From: Tridacna crocea | Lineage: Eukaryota; Mollusca; Bivalvia; Cardiida; Cardiidae | Direction of reading: 5' to 3' | Assembly: GCA_943736015.1 (NCBI GenBank) | Contig: OX031071.1 | Coordinates: 14,914,119-14,978,118 of the forward strand | DNA: 64,000 bases | In this document: one piece after another, positions 60,701-64,000 of the stretch | Position numbering within the stretch: the first letter of the stretch is position 1 | How the letters are laid out: each line of letters begins with the position of its first letter | Made by a program: the position numbers and the translations under genes | Notes under the pieces: model-generated | Told to the model about the DNA's origin: nothing | What the model saw: only the letters and a program-made list of their open reading frames with translations | Database searches by the model: none

Positions 60701-63700
60701 TATTTCTCTCATTCATTAATGCTGTTTTTTCAGTTTCATTTCACATTTCATAAATGGAAGTTTTTCAGCTATTTTATGGCTTCTCTGAATGTCAAACTCC
60801 CCCAACCATAATTATCACTTGAAATGCTACTAAAAAAACTGTACTTGCTAGCTTCATTTGTATATCTCCTCTATTTAGCCTTTAACCCTTTCCCAAACAA
60901 TCCCTGCTTTTTACGGGTCAGGAATAGAAGCCTTTTGAAAACATTGTGGGAAAAGGAGAAAATGCTGGTAACCAGCATTTTCTCCTTTTCCTACAATGTT
61001 TTCTACCCTATCATATAGAGAATCATCTTTTAAGCAACTGTTAATTTGTCATCTGCAAAATGCTTTCAATTTGGCCTGGTCCAAAATTTGCCGTTTGGGA
61101 AAGGGTTAAATAAAACCTTTTATTGTTCATCAATCCAAAAACTACAGCACCCCAAACCACACCATCCCAAGGTTTAGCCATGACCCTACATTATATCAAT
61201 GATTCCCATTTCTTTAACAACCTTGAGAAAAGAAACTGTAATGTGATGAGAAATGTAAGTTTGCCCACTTAAACAGACTTATTTCAAAAGGTTAAAAAAA
61301 CATTGTTGGGAATTTTGAAAACATTGGTAACAGGCAGTTTTTTCCCTTTTCCAACATTTTCGGAAGCCTTTTTAACTCTCTACAACACAACAAAAATTTT
61401 AGTTTTGTGCAAAATGGAAACCTTTGCAGAAAACAAAATAAATGTGAATCAAAAATTGAAATTTGATTTGAGAAGGTAGAAAACAATGTGGGTAAAGGTG
61501 AAAATGCCGATTACTAGCATTTTCTCCTGTTCCCACATCCTTTCCAAAAGGCGTCCTTCAAAGGGTCATTAAAAGTTGGGATTGTGTGGTAAAGGGTTAA
61601 TGGAAGAATGAATGTTCGATACAGGGTTATAGCTAAATGTTAACAAAGAAATAACCATCGACAAGCTTATAATCAGCTAACCATAAGCAACAATTTCATT
61701 CTAGGGAACCTGAAAAATGGAGAAAATGCGAAGCAACAAGAACACGATGTTGACGAGACTCACCTGTTTTGCGTGTCATGCCCATCATGGTTTCTACGCT
61801 CAGGTCCATGCGGGGCATGGTCAAACAACAAGGAGGCAGCATTATCTCTCGTAAACTTCCAAAGTTACACTCGACAGGAAGGAGTCGGTAACAGCTCGCA
61901 TGTGCCTAAAATGTAAACATTGTAAGCAAAGTTAACTCATTAACACACGACAAAATTTTAGACTGGTTCCAATTGAAAGCATTTTCAGATGACAAAATAA
62001 AGATGACTGAAAAATTGAAATTTGCTCTGGGAAGGGTAGAAACACTGTGGGAAAAGGAGAAAATGCTGGTTACCAGCATTTTCTCCTTTTCCTACAGTCT
62101 TTTCAAAAGGCTTCTTTCTCAGGGGCATCAAAAGTAGGGATTGTGTGGTAATGGGTTAATAAACAATACTATGGGATTTCTATATGGCCTGGTAAACGCC
62201 AAAAGAGGCATTTGGACATTTGCGTAAAGTTTTGTGTAGGATCAGCCTGCGCAGGCCAATTTGAAACGAAACTTCCTGTTTTTATGTAATATTCTGTTCT
62301 GTGCAAGCCTACTGTAGCCCATAATATAATGTAATTGTAAACTGCTGCCTCAGTTTAGCCTGGGCAGACTGCACAGGCTGATCAGAGACTACACTTTATG
62401 CAGATGTCTGAATGCCCCTTTTTCGAGTGCTGCCAGCCATATTGGACGTGCGGCAGCATTTTATTTTTAACTCATTACCAAACGATAAAATTTTAGACTG
62501 GTCCAAATTGAAAGCATTTGCAGACGACAAAATAAATGTGACTGAAAAATTGAAATTTGTTCTGGGAAGGGTAGAAAACACTGTGGGAAAAGGAGAAAAT
62601 GCTGGTTACCAGCATTTTCTCCTTTTCCTACAGTGTTTTCAAAAGGCTTCTTTCTCAGGGGCGTCAAAAGTAGGGATTGTGTGGTAATGGATTAACATTA
62701 TTAAAAGTAATATTGTGGTGGCCAGAGTGCACCTATTTATGCTTTCTTTGATTATCTCTGAGGAGTAAACCATTGACTCTATCCACCATTAAAAATGTTG
62801 AAACACTTTTCAGCTTTTGGAGAGGAATACATCCAATCACAATGACAGTCATCAATCTTCTGAAAGAATGTTGGCTGACCTGAAAAATAAGGATTTCCTA
62901 ACTTTCTTCACATGGGCTTGGAGCAATCTGAATTAAGGAACAAGGGCACATAGATCACCCAAATTGGAGTAGGCTTTTGGAAATATTGTGGGCAGGAGAG
63001 ACAGTGTTTTATCCTTTTATATACAAATTCAATCGTCTGAGCCTCGTGCTATCAGCCAGCTACAAATGTTTTGGATCTGGACAACTCTTAACTCATTACC
63101 AAATGACAAAATTTTAGGTATGTCCAAATCGAAAGCATTTGCAGACACCAAAATAAAAGTGACTGAAAATTTGAAATTTGTCTTGTGAAGGGTAGAAAAC
63201 ATTGTGGGAAAAGGAGAAAATGCTACTTTTCTCCTTTTCCCACCATGTTTTCTATAGGCTTCTTTCTAAGGGTCGTCAAAAGTAGGGATTGTGTGGTAAT
63301 GGGTTAAATTTGTAAGCTGGTTAACCCTTTACTACACAATGATGAGTTTTGACGACCATGAGGAAGAGGCCTTTTGAAAACTTTGTGGGAAAAGGAGAAA
63401 ATGCTGGTTACCAGCATTTTCTCCTTTTCCCACAAAGTTTTCTACTCTATCAAAGAAAAATTGCATCATTTGAGCCACTGTGAAATTATCGTTTGTAAAT
63501 GCTTTCGATTTGGGTAGGTCTAAATTCTGCCATGTTGTAAAGGGTTAAGAGTTCACTGATGTAAACCTACTTCTGGGTCTAAAAGTCAATGCTAATGCAT
63601 AATAATTCTGTATAATACTATTGATAAGATCACTTACCGTAACTCCACACCACTCACATCTCATCCCTGCTAAACATTCCGAAGACCAGCATGTCTTTTT

Positions 63701-63769
63701 ACACGCTAAACATTTCGAGTTAGCTGGTAAATTTCCTTCTCTCCAATGGTGATAATGCATGACACTTGA
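33643..63769 (-). CDS. DGKQ: Diacylglycerol kinase theta, 18 C-terminal exons (5' part beyond the window)
   Basis: The enzyme phosphorylates diacylglycerol to phosphatidic acid with ATP, ending DAG signalling at membranes and in the nucleus. From 5' to 3' the exons are 63638-63769, 61764-61905, 56506-56622, 54329-54426, 53069-53141, 51188-51326, 50253-50343, 49468-49581, 48387-48537, 47101-47258, 45600-45751, 43442-43590, 41455-41563, 39574-39777, 37881-38036, 36172-36337, 34858-34956 and 33643-33771. They total 2379 nt in one frame, 792 residues plus stop. Visible domains are the third C1 (residues 5-57), a charged linker (93-130), an RA-like region (134-188), a second RA domain (about 228-325), the DAGK catalytic domain with CGGDGTVGW (471-479), and the accessory domain with [18 protein letters not shown]. 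The domain order is that of the theta class. The first two C1 domains and the start codon must lie beyond 64000. Confidence 0.96.
34043..34271 (+). mobile_element. Hairpin MITE, subfamily A
   Basis: A complete copy in the last DGKQ intron. Confidence 0.9.
34268..34459. mobile_element. Chimeric MITE: A left half, B right half
   Basis: It starts as subfamily A (CACAATCCC, GAGAAAGAAGCC, AAAGGAGAAAAATGCTG) and continues as subfamily B (GTCACGAGCAATTTCACCTT, TATGGAGTAAAGGGTTAA). Confidence 0.85.
34858..34956 (-). CDS. DGKQ: DGKQ exon, accessory domain, end
   Basis: The acceptor is TATGTAG and the donor GTAAGT. The exon encodes [19 protein letters not shown], the conserved PVQVDGEPW segment that closes the accessory domain. 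It is 33 codons in phase 0. Confidence 0.97.
35040..35185. mobile_element. GTGTAGATC-type repeat
   Basis: GATCTGACTGCAAAGAATAT and CAAAAGGTCAGTGAGTTGCA match the 31.7 and 55.9 kb copies. Confidence 0.6.
35280..35410 (-). mobile_element. Degenerate hairpin MITE
   Basis: Right arm and half of the core, diverged. Confidence 0.45.
35474..36153. mobile_element. Array of three hairpin MITEs
   Basis: Copies are 35474-35708 (reverse), 35705-35928 and 35925-36153 (both forward), sharing TTAAs. The array ends 18 bases from the DGKQ exon at 36172. Confidence 0.9.
36172..36337 (-). CDS. DGKQ: DGKQ exon, accessory domain, SWGSG
   Basis: The acceptor is GCTCACAG and the donor GTGAGT. The exon encodes [20 protein letters not shown] and [18 protein letters not shown] cluster of three MITEs ends 18 bases beyond the donor. 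Confidence 0.97.
36455..36540. repeat. CAGACA/CACACA-rich simple repeat
   Basis: A purine-pyrimidine run with ACACACACACAGACAC and related words. Confidence 0.75.
36715..36966 (+). mobile_element. Degenerate hairpin MITE
   Basis: The core centre is GCTGCTAAACAGC; both ends are weak. Confidence 0.65.
37029..37258 (+). mobile_element. Hairpin MITE, subfamily B
   Basis: A complete copy with perfect core TTGCTCGTGACGAGCAA. Confidence 0.93.
37346..37645 (-). mobile_element. Hairpin MITE with duplicated half-core
   Basis: A copy to about 37545 is followed by an extra CCAGCATTTTCTCCTTTTCC half-core and a better-preserved left arm. Confidence 0.82.
37881..38036 (-). CDS. DGKQ: DGKQ exon, accessory domain, middle
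   Basis: The acceptor is ATTAACAG and the donor is a less common GTTAGT. The exon encodes [17 protein letters not shown] and [20 protein letters not shown]. It ends in phase 2, and the serine codon is completed by the next exon, giving SWGSGA. Confidence 0.95.
38403..38670. mobile_element. TGTGACCCATCA-type repeat
   Basis: The ends TTGTGACCCATCACACAAAA and CTTGATGGGTCACATTT are inverted. The interior matches 29.6-29.86 kb. Confidence 0.75.
39189..39416 (-). mobile_element. Hairpin MITE, A core with C-like arm
   Basis: The start TTAACCCTTTCCCAACGGAC is C-like, the core is A. Confidence 0.85.
39574..39777 (-). CDS. DGKQ: DGKQ exon, accessory domain, start
   Basis: The acceptor is CATTCAAG and the donor GTGGGT. 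The exon encodes RWTVIFHP, a polar insert, then [20 protein letters not shown] and EEKPDKFNS, the hallmark of the DAGK accessory domain. It ends in phase 2. Confidence 0.97.
39858..40087 (+). mobile_element. Hairpin MITE, subfamily A
   Basis: Complete, 81 bases from a DGKQ acceptor. Confidence 0.9.
40419..40808 (-). mobile_element. Two hairpin MITEs, second decayed
   Basis: 40419-40643 is complete. 40640-40808 lacks half of the core. Confidence 0.82.
41180..41407 (-). mobile_element. Hairpin MITE, subfamily B
   Basis: A complete reverse copy ending 47 bases from a DGKQ exon. Confidence 0.92.
41455..41563 (-). CDS. DGKQ: DGKQ exon, DAGK catalytic domain, end
   Basis: The acceptor is CCATCTAG and the donor GTAAGT. 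The exon encodes [20 protein letters not shown], the conserved GNDLxR element that follows PLGT, and a short acidic helix. It ends in phase 2. Confidence 0.97.
41993..42180 (+). repeat. 57 bp tandem repeat, three units
   Basis: Units share GACCCGC and CCAAACAACAAATTAAAATG. Confidence 0.8.
42241..42464 (-). mobile_element. Hairpin MITE nested in the TA-flanked element
   Basis: Right arm, diverged core and intact left end with TTAA. Confidence 0.72.
42972..42992. repeat. GTT microsatellite
   Basis: About seven GTT units. Confidence 0.85.
43138..43310 (-). mobile_element. Degenerate hairpin MITE
   Basis: Starts TTAACTCATTAC; the rest is strongly diverged. Confidence 0.45.
43442..43590 (-). 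CDS. DGKQ: DGKQ exon, DAGK catalytic domain, GGDGT motif
   Basis: The acceptor is AATTTCAG and the donor GTATTT. The exon encodes [19 protein letters not shown] and then LSILPLGT. The GGDGT loop binds ATP in all DAG kinases and is intact. It ends in phase 1. Confidence 0.98.
43771..43996 (-). mobile_element. Hairpin MITE, subfamily A
   Basis: Complete, near-perfect core. Confidence 0.88.
44030..45067. repeat. Minisatellite, unit about 49 bp, about 21 copies
   Basis: The unit reads ATCTTTGATCTATACAGTCC then CCTTATGTAGTCGAGCCTAC and ACCATCAAA. Some units carry an extra CAGT, others lack part. The array lies in the DGKQ intron between two catalytic-domain exons. Confidence 0.93.
45138..45583. 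mobile_element. Forward and reverse hairpin MITEs sharing TTAA
   Basis: 45138-45365 is forward. 45362-45583 is reverse, lacks part of one half-core, and ends 16 bases from a DGKQ exon. Confidence 0.88.
45600..45751 (-). CDS. DGKQ: DGKQ exon, DAGK catalytic domain, start
   Basis: The acceptor is ATTTTCAG and the donor GTAAGT. The exon encodes [16 protein letters not shown] and [19 protein letters not shown], the first strand and glycine loop of the DAGK catalytic domain. A MITE ends 16 bases beyond the donor. Confidence 0.97.
45829..46053 (-). mobile_element. Hairpin MITE, subfamily A
   Basis: Near-perfect core; eroded right-arm end. Confidence 0.86.
46136..46315. mobile_element. AGAGGGAGTGA-type palindromic MITE
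   Basis: A full copy with a TTAGAATCGTCTCAATGAGA centre. Confidence 0.78.
46387..46525 (+). mobile_element. Hairpin MITE fragment
   Basis: A D-like left arm (CCTTTTCCAAACAATCTCC) and a diverged core. Confidence 0.6.
46535..46760. repeat. TGACCC-type degenerate tandem repeat
   Basis: Diverged units with GTGCACACAAGATTTTT and TTTGACCCAACATGACCC. Longer arrays of the same kind lie at 58.6-59.1 kb. Confidence 0.6.
46810..47081 (+). mobile_element. Hairpin MITE with 44 bp internal duplication
   Basis: CTCCTTTTCCCA...TTCACAATACAAATT appears twice in a row. The copy ends about 20 bases from a DGKQ exon. Confidence 0.88.
47101..47258 (-). CDS. DGKQ: DGKQ exon preceding the kinase domain
   Basis: The acceptor is ATATTTCAG and the donor GTACTG. 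The exon encodes [20 protein letters not shown] and [16 protein letters not shown] ends about 20 bases beyond the donor. Confidence 0.94.
47293..47751. mobile_element. Forward and reverse hairpin MITEs sharing TTAA
   Basis: 47293-47522 is forward with a diverged core. 47519-47751 is reverse with a near-perfect core. Confidence 0.85.
48139..48287 (+). mobile_element. Hairpin MITE, left-truncated
   Basis: It starts within the core at GGTAATGCTGGTAACCAGCA and keeps the whole right arm. Confidence 0.82.
48387..48537 (-). CDS. DGKQ: DGKQ exon between RA and kinase domains
   Basis: The acceptor is TTTCCACAG and the donor GTAATT. The exon encodes [20 protein letters not shown] and [16 protein letters not shown], matching the theta SLFVGGLPPGLS segment. 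It ends in phase 1. Confidence 0.95.
48645..48960. mobile_element. Several hairpin MITE scraps
   Basis: A right-end fragment, a decayed C-like reverse copy and a partial A left half follow one another. Confidence 0.5.
49468..49581 (-). CDS. DGKQ: DGKQ exon, second RA domain, end
   Basis: The acceptor is GTTTCTAG and the donor GTAAAC. The exon encodes [17 protein letters not shown] and [11 protein letters not shown], matching the theta FQLVEV...QRTM segment. It is 38 codons in phase 0. Confidence 0.94.
49633..50127. mobile_element. Reverse copy, forward decayed copy and a left-arm scrap
   Basis: 49633-49862 is good; 49860-50064 is diverged; a left arm (CACAATCCCAACTTTTAGTG) stops at 50127. 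Confidence 0.75.
50253..50343 (-). CDS. DGKQ: DGKQ exon, second RA domain, start
   Basis: The acceptor is TTTCCAG and the donor GTATGC. The exon encodes [20 protein letters not shown] and KKFGLE, a typical Ras-association beta hairpin and helix. It ends in phase 0. Confidence 0.94.
50443..50669 (+). mobile_element. Hairpin MITE, subfamily B
   Basis: Complete, with one mismatch near the core start. Confidence 0.91.
51188..51326 (-). CDS. DGKQ: DGKQ exon between RA-like regions
   Basis: The acceptor is GCTTCTAG and the donor GTAAGG. The exon encodes [19 protein letters not shown], leading into the second RA domain at the KIYPGWLK-type motif. It ends in phase 2. Confidence 0.94.
51430..51897. 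mobile_element. Three hairpin MITEs, two reverse and one truncated forward
   Basis: The first (51430-51634) has lost one half-core. The second (51634-51812) is diverged. The third stops after the first core bases. Confidence 0.72.
52043..52269 (-). mobile_element. Hairpin MITE with extra core-like insert
   Basis: An additional ATTTCCCACAATGTTTTATG lies in the right arm, as if a half-core were copied there. The centre is GGTAACC, the opposite of other reverse copies. Confidence 0.82.
52369..52505 (-). mobile_element. Hairpin MITE, truncated
   Basis: Right arm and a shrunken core; no left arm. Confidence 0.65.
52520..52760. repeat. TGACC/GGACAGAC-rich repeat
   Basis: TGACCTTGACATTTGACCC followed by GATCGATGGACAGACAGATG resembles the right end of a pearl-like element; only one end is visible. 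Confidence 0.45.
53069..53141 (-). CDS. DGKQ: DGKQ exon, first RA-like region, end
   Basis: The acceptor is CTGTTTCAG and the donor GTAATG. The exon encodes [20 protein letters not shown], matching the theta segment that follows FDGD. It ends in phase 1. Confidence 0.93.
53342..53750. mobile_element. Reverse hairpin MITE and adjoining degenerate copy
   Basis: 53342-53573 is nearly complete. 53570-53750 is a weak forward copy sharing its TTAA. Confidence 0.75.
53851..53985 (-). mobile_element. Hairpin MITE, truncated
   Basis: Right arm and first half-core only. Confidence 0.65.
54049..54276 (+). mobile_element. Hairpin MITE, subfamily A
   Basis: Full copy, 53 bases from a DGKQ exon. Confidence 0.87.
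54329..54426 (-). CDS. DGKQ: DGKQ exon, first RA-like region
   Basis: The acceptor is TTTGCAG and the donor GTGAGT. The exon encodes [19 protein letters not shown] and APAQAIL, matching the IFDGDDA-type segment of DGK theta. It ends in phase 0. Confidence 0.94.
54498..54727 (+). mobile_element. Hairpin MITE, subfamily A
   Basis: Full copy very close to consensus; the left TTAA now reads TTAG. Confidence 0.91.
54886..55338. mobile_element. Subfamily C and A copies sharing TTAA
   Basis: 54886-55112 is C, reverse, with core GAGAAATAGCTCGTTATGAG. 55109-55338 is A, forward. Confidence 0.9.
55397..55616. mobile_element. Mixed MITE: A/C-type core, B-type right arm
   Basis: The core GGGAAAAGGAGAAATTGCTC with TTACGAG is C-like. 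The right end AAATGAGTATCTACGGAGTA is B-like. The left arm matches neither. Confidence 0.8.
55858..55945. mobile_element. GTGTAGATC-type repeat, half copy
   Basis: It contains TTTGATCTACACTGTCCGCA and AAAGGTCAGTAAGTCACAC. Confidence 0.6.
56006..56458. mobile_element. Reverse and forward hairpin MITEs sharing TTAA
   Basis: 56006-56234 is reverse and near consensus, with TTACGAGCATT at the centre. 56231-56458 is forward but has GGTTACC at its centre, against the usual rule. Confidence 0.9.
56506..56622 (-). CDS. DGKQ: DGKQ exon, charged linker
   Basis: The acceptor is AATTTCAG and the donor GTAAGT. The exon encodes [18 protein letters not shown] and then a low-complexity K/D/E stretch ([11 protein letters not shown]). 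The frame fits both neighbours. The linker is poorly conserved, so the call rests on splice sites, phase and length. Confidence 0.88.
56862..56940. mobile_element. GTGTAGATC-type palindrome
   Basis: CAGTGTAGATCCAAGATCAG and TGATCTTGATCTACACTG form a hairpin. Confidence 0.7.
57184..57636 (-). mobile_element. Subfamily A and B copies sharing TTAA
   Basis: 57184-57412 is A and 57409-57636 is B, both complete and reverse. Confidence 0.92.
57732..57928 (+). mobile_element. Hairpin MITE, short left arm
   Basis: Core and right arm are present; most of the left arm is lost. Confidence 0.75.
58420..58555. mobile_element. CCAAT-rich palindromic repeat
   Basis: GATTGGCTAAACCATTTTGG and GTTTAGCCAATC form a nearly loop-free hairpin, followed by AGAATGGTTGGTGAATATGG. 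Confidence 0.8.
58595..59100. repeat. TGACCC-type tandem repeat, about four units
   Basis: Units of about 110-140 bp contain CCCAATGACCT, GACCCAATTTGACCCAATTT and GTTTCATGAAAGTCAGG. Confidence 0.75.
59156..59607. mobile_element. Reverse and forward hairpin MITEs sharing TTAA
   Basis: 59156-59382 is reverse. 59379-59607 is forward. Both have full cores. Confidence 0.9.
59708..59975 (+). mobile_element. tRNA-derived SINE with Meta-like tail (RUDI-like)
   Basis: The A box is GGTGGCTCAGTGG and the B box GTGAGTTCGATACCC. The tail has GACCGCCATAATATGACCTT and GTTAAAGTGGCGTTTAGCCC, ending in a CAATCAAC run. Confidence 0.88.
60148..60374 (+). mobile_element. Hairpin MITE, subfamily B
   Basis: Complete apart from a TTCA left end; the core centre is CTCGTCAAGAG. 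Confidence 0.9.
60384..60594 (+). mobile_element. Hairpin MITE, A, with partial left half-core
   Basis: The first part of the hairpin is missing between GAAATCTTAAA and GGAGAAAACGCTGG. Confidence 0.87.
60882..61109 (+). mobile_element. Hairpin MITE, subfamily D
   Basis: A complete copy very similar to 31135-31363. Confidence 0.91.
61280..61600 (-). mobile_element. Hairpin MITE scrap and full copy
   Basis: A decayed core lies at 61280-61370. A full but diverged copy with TTAA ends lies at 61372-61600. Confidence 0.78.
61764..61905 (-). CDS. DGKQ: DGKQ exon, end of C1 domain and linker
   Basis: The acceptor is TTTTAG and the donor GTGAGT. The exon encodes [20 protein letters not shown], completing the C1 zinc ligands, then a linker ending MGMTRKT. 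A MITE begins 26 bases upstream of the acceptor in the intron. Confidence 0.94.
61932..62159 (-). mobile_element. Hairpin MITE, subfamily A
   Basis: Near consensus; it begins 26 bases from a DGKQ acceptor. Confidence 0.92.
62175..62412. mobile_element. CAGCCTG-type palindromic repeat
   Basis: GGATCAGCCTGCGCAGGCC and GACTGCACAGGCTGATCAGA lie in the two halves, with GGCATTTGGACAT and ATGTCTGAATGCCC at the ends. Confidence 0.7.
62467..62695 (-). mobile_element. Hairpin MITE, subfamily A
   Basis: One of the best copies: full ends and a near-perfect hairpin. Confidence 0.94.
63088..63306 (-). mobile_element. Hairpin MITE with central deletion
   Basis: The centre reads AAAATGCTACTTTTCTCC, so the GGTAACC apex is lost. 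Confidence 0.9.
63321..63547 (+). mobile_element. Hairpin MITE, subfamily A
   Basis: Complete, 90 bases from a DGKQ exon; its centre is GGTTACC. Confidence 0.9.
63638..63769 (-). CDS. DGKQ: DGKQ exon, third C1 domain
   Basis: The acceptor is TTTTTTCAG and the donor GTAAGTG. The exon encodes [19 protein letters not shown] and [10 protein letters not shown], with the zinc-binding His/Cys pattern of the third C1 domain of DGK theta. It is 44 codons in phase 0 and is the most 5' exon found here. Confidence 0.95.
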
Positions 63770-64000
63770 CTGAAAAAAGGAAACACAACTTATAAACAAT
63801 AGAAGCCCACCTGTCTAAACTACCTGATTAAATGTTCTCTATTGAAATATGCACTCTTTTGGCCAATTTTGACTGTACTGTAGGTGAGGTAAGAAAACAC
63901 AAACCAGGGTTGCAAACATTTTCAGACCAACTCCTCCTGTAGGATGAGTGAAACTGCTTGTCCTTTATTTGGGTTCAATTATCCAACAGAAAGAAAAAAA

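Larger units (their letters stand above)
3391..63547. mobile_element. TTAA-bounded hairpin MITE family (family-level description)
   Basis: The subfamily A consensus is about 228 bp. The left arm is TTAACCCTTTACCACACAAT, then CCCTACTTTTGACGCCCCTG and AGAAAGAAGCC. The core is a palindrome starting GAAAACATTGTGGGAAAAGG, centred on TGCTGGTAACCAGCA, and returning to CCACAATGTTTTC. The right arm is about 100 bp, contains TTGTCGTCTGCAAATGCTTT, and ends GGTAATGAGTTAA. The two ends are imperfect inverted repeats. Subfamily B has core AAAAGGTGAAATTGCTCGTG and ends ATCTATGGAGTAAAGGGTTA; C has AAGGAGAAATTGCTCGTTAC; D has the A core with arms reading TTTCCCAAACAATCCCTG and TTTGGGAAAGGGTTAA. TTAA target sites and CCC ends suggest piggyBac-type mobilisation. 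No transposase is encoded. Individual copies are listed below. Confidence 0.9.

Noticed and set aside
62467-62667. Recurrent open frame of about 66 codons through the hairpin MITEs ([18 protein letters not shown]-type peptide)
   Set aside because: The frame opens at TTG rather than ATG, crosses the palindrome in both orientations and is broken in many copies. It follows from the repeat consensus, not from a gene.

Overview
The window looks like nuclear DNA of a bivalve mollusc. It has intron-rich animal genes, tRNA-headed SINEs ending in a Meta-like tail, pearl-like elements with tandem cores and GGAC/GTCC microsatellites, and a very high load of short palindromic DNA transposons. No prokaryotic or viral gene is visible. 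Species cannot be named from this sequence alone.

Two host genes were reconstructed exon by exon; both give uninterrupted frames with GT-AG introns. On the plus strand, MRTO4 (ribosome assembly factor Mrt4, 263 residues, 8 exons, 3293-14763) is complete. On the minus strand, a theta-type diacylglycerol kinase (DGKQ) runs from beyond the right edge to its stop at 33643. Its last 18 exons in the window code for 792 residues: the third C1 domain, two RA-like regions, and the catalytic and accessory kinase domains. The genes converge tail to tail across about 19 kb of repeat-filled DNA. They act in unrelated processes (60S subunit assembly, and conversion of diacylglycerol to phosphatidic acid), and nothing suggests shared regulation.

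The rest is mostly repeats. The dominant one is a family of about 225 bp elements bounded by TTAA, each with a nearly loop-free hairpin core of about 66 bp. About 100 copies or fragments are recognisable, and every one of the 24 introns seen contains at least one. The family has subfamilies (A-D) with different but internally complementary hairpins, symmetric left-left and right-right forms, chimeras, and tandem copies sharing one TTAA. TTAA targets and CCC-type ends fit a non-autonomous piggyBac-like MITE, but no transposase is present. In copy entries, plus orientation means the end starting TTAACCCTTTACCACACAAT lies on the left.

Layout: 1-1170 CTGT-rich tandem array; 1170-3292 unique DNA with a 36 bp hairpin; 3293-14763 MRTO4 with many MITEs, two pearl-like elements and a SINE in introns; 14764-33642 intergenic MITE field with a third pearl-like element at 23.7-25.35 kb; 33643-63769 DGKQ with MITE-packed introns, a 49 bp minisatellite at 44-45 kb, a TA-flanked inverted-repeat element at 41.85-43.1 kb and a second SINE at 59.7 kb; 63770-64000 DGKQ intron. 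Sub-stretches at 15.77-15.97, 16.68-17.0, 19.6-20.04, 20.8-21.2 and 32.7-33.3 kb show nothing recognisable.
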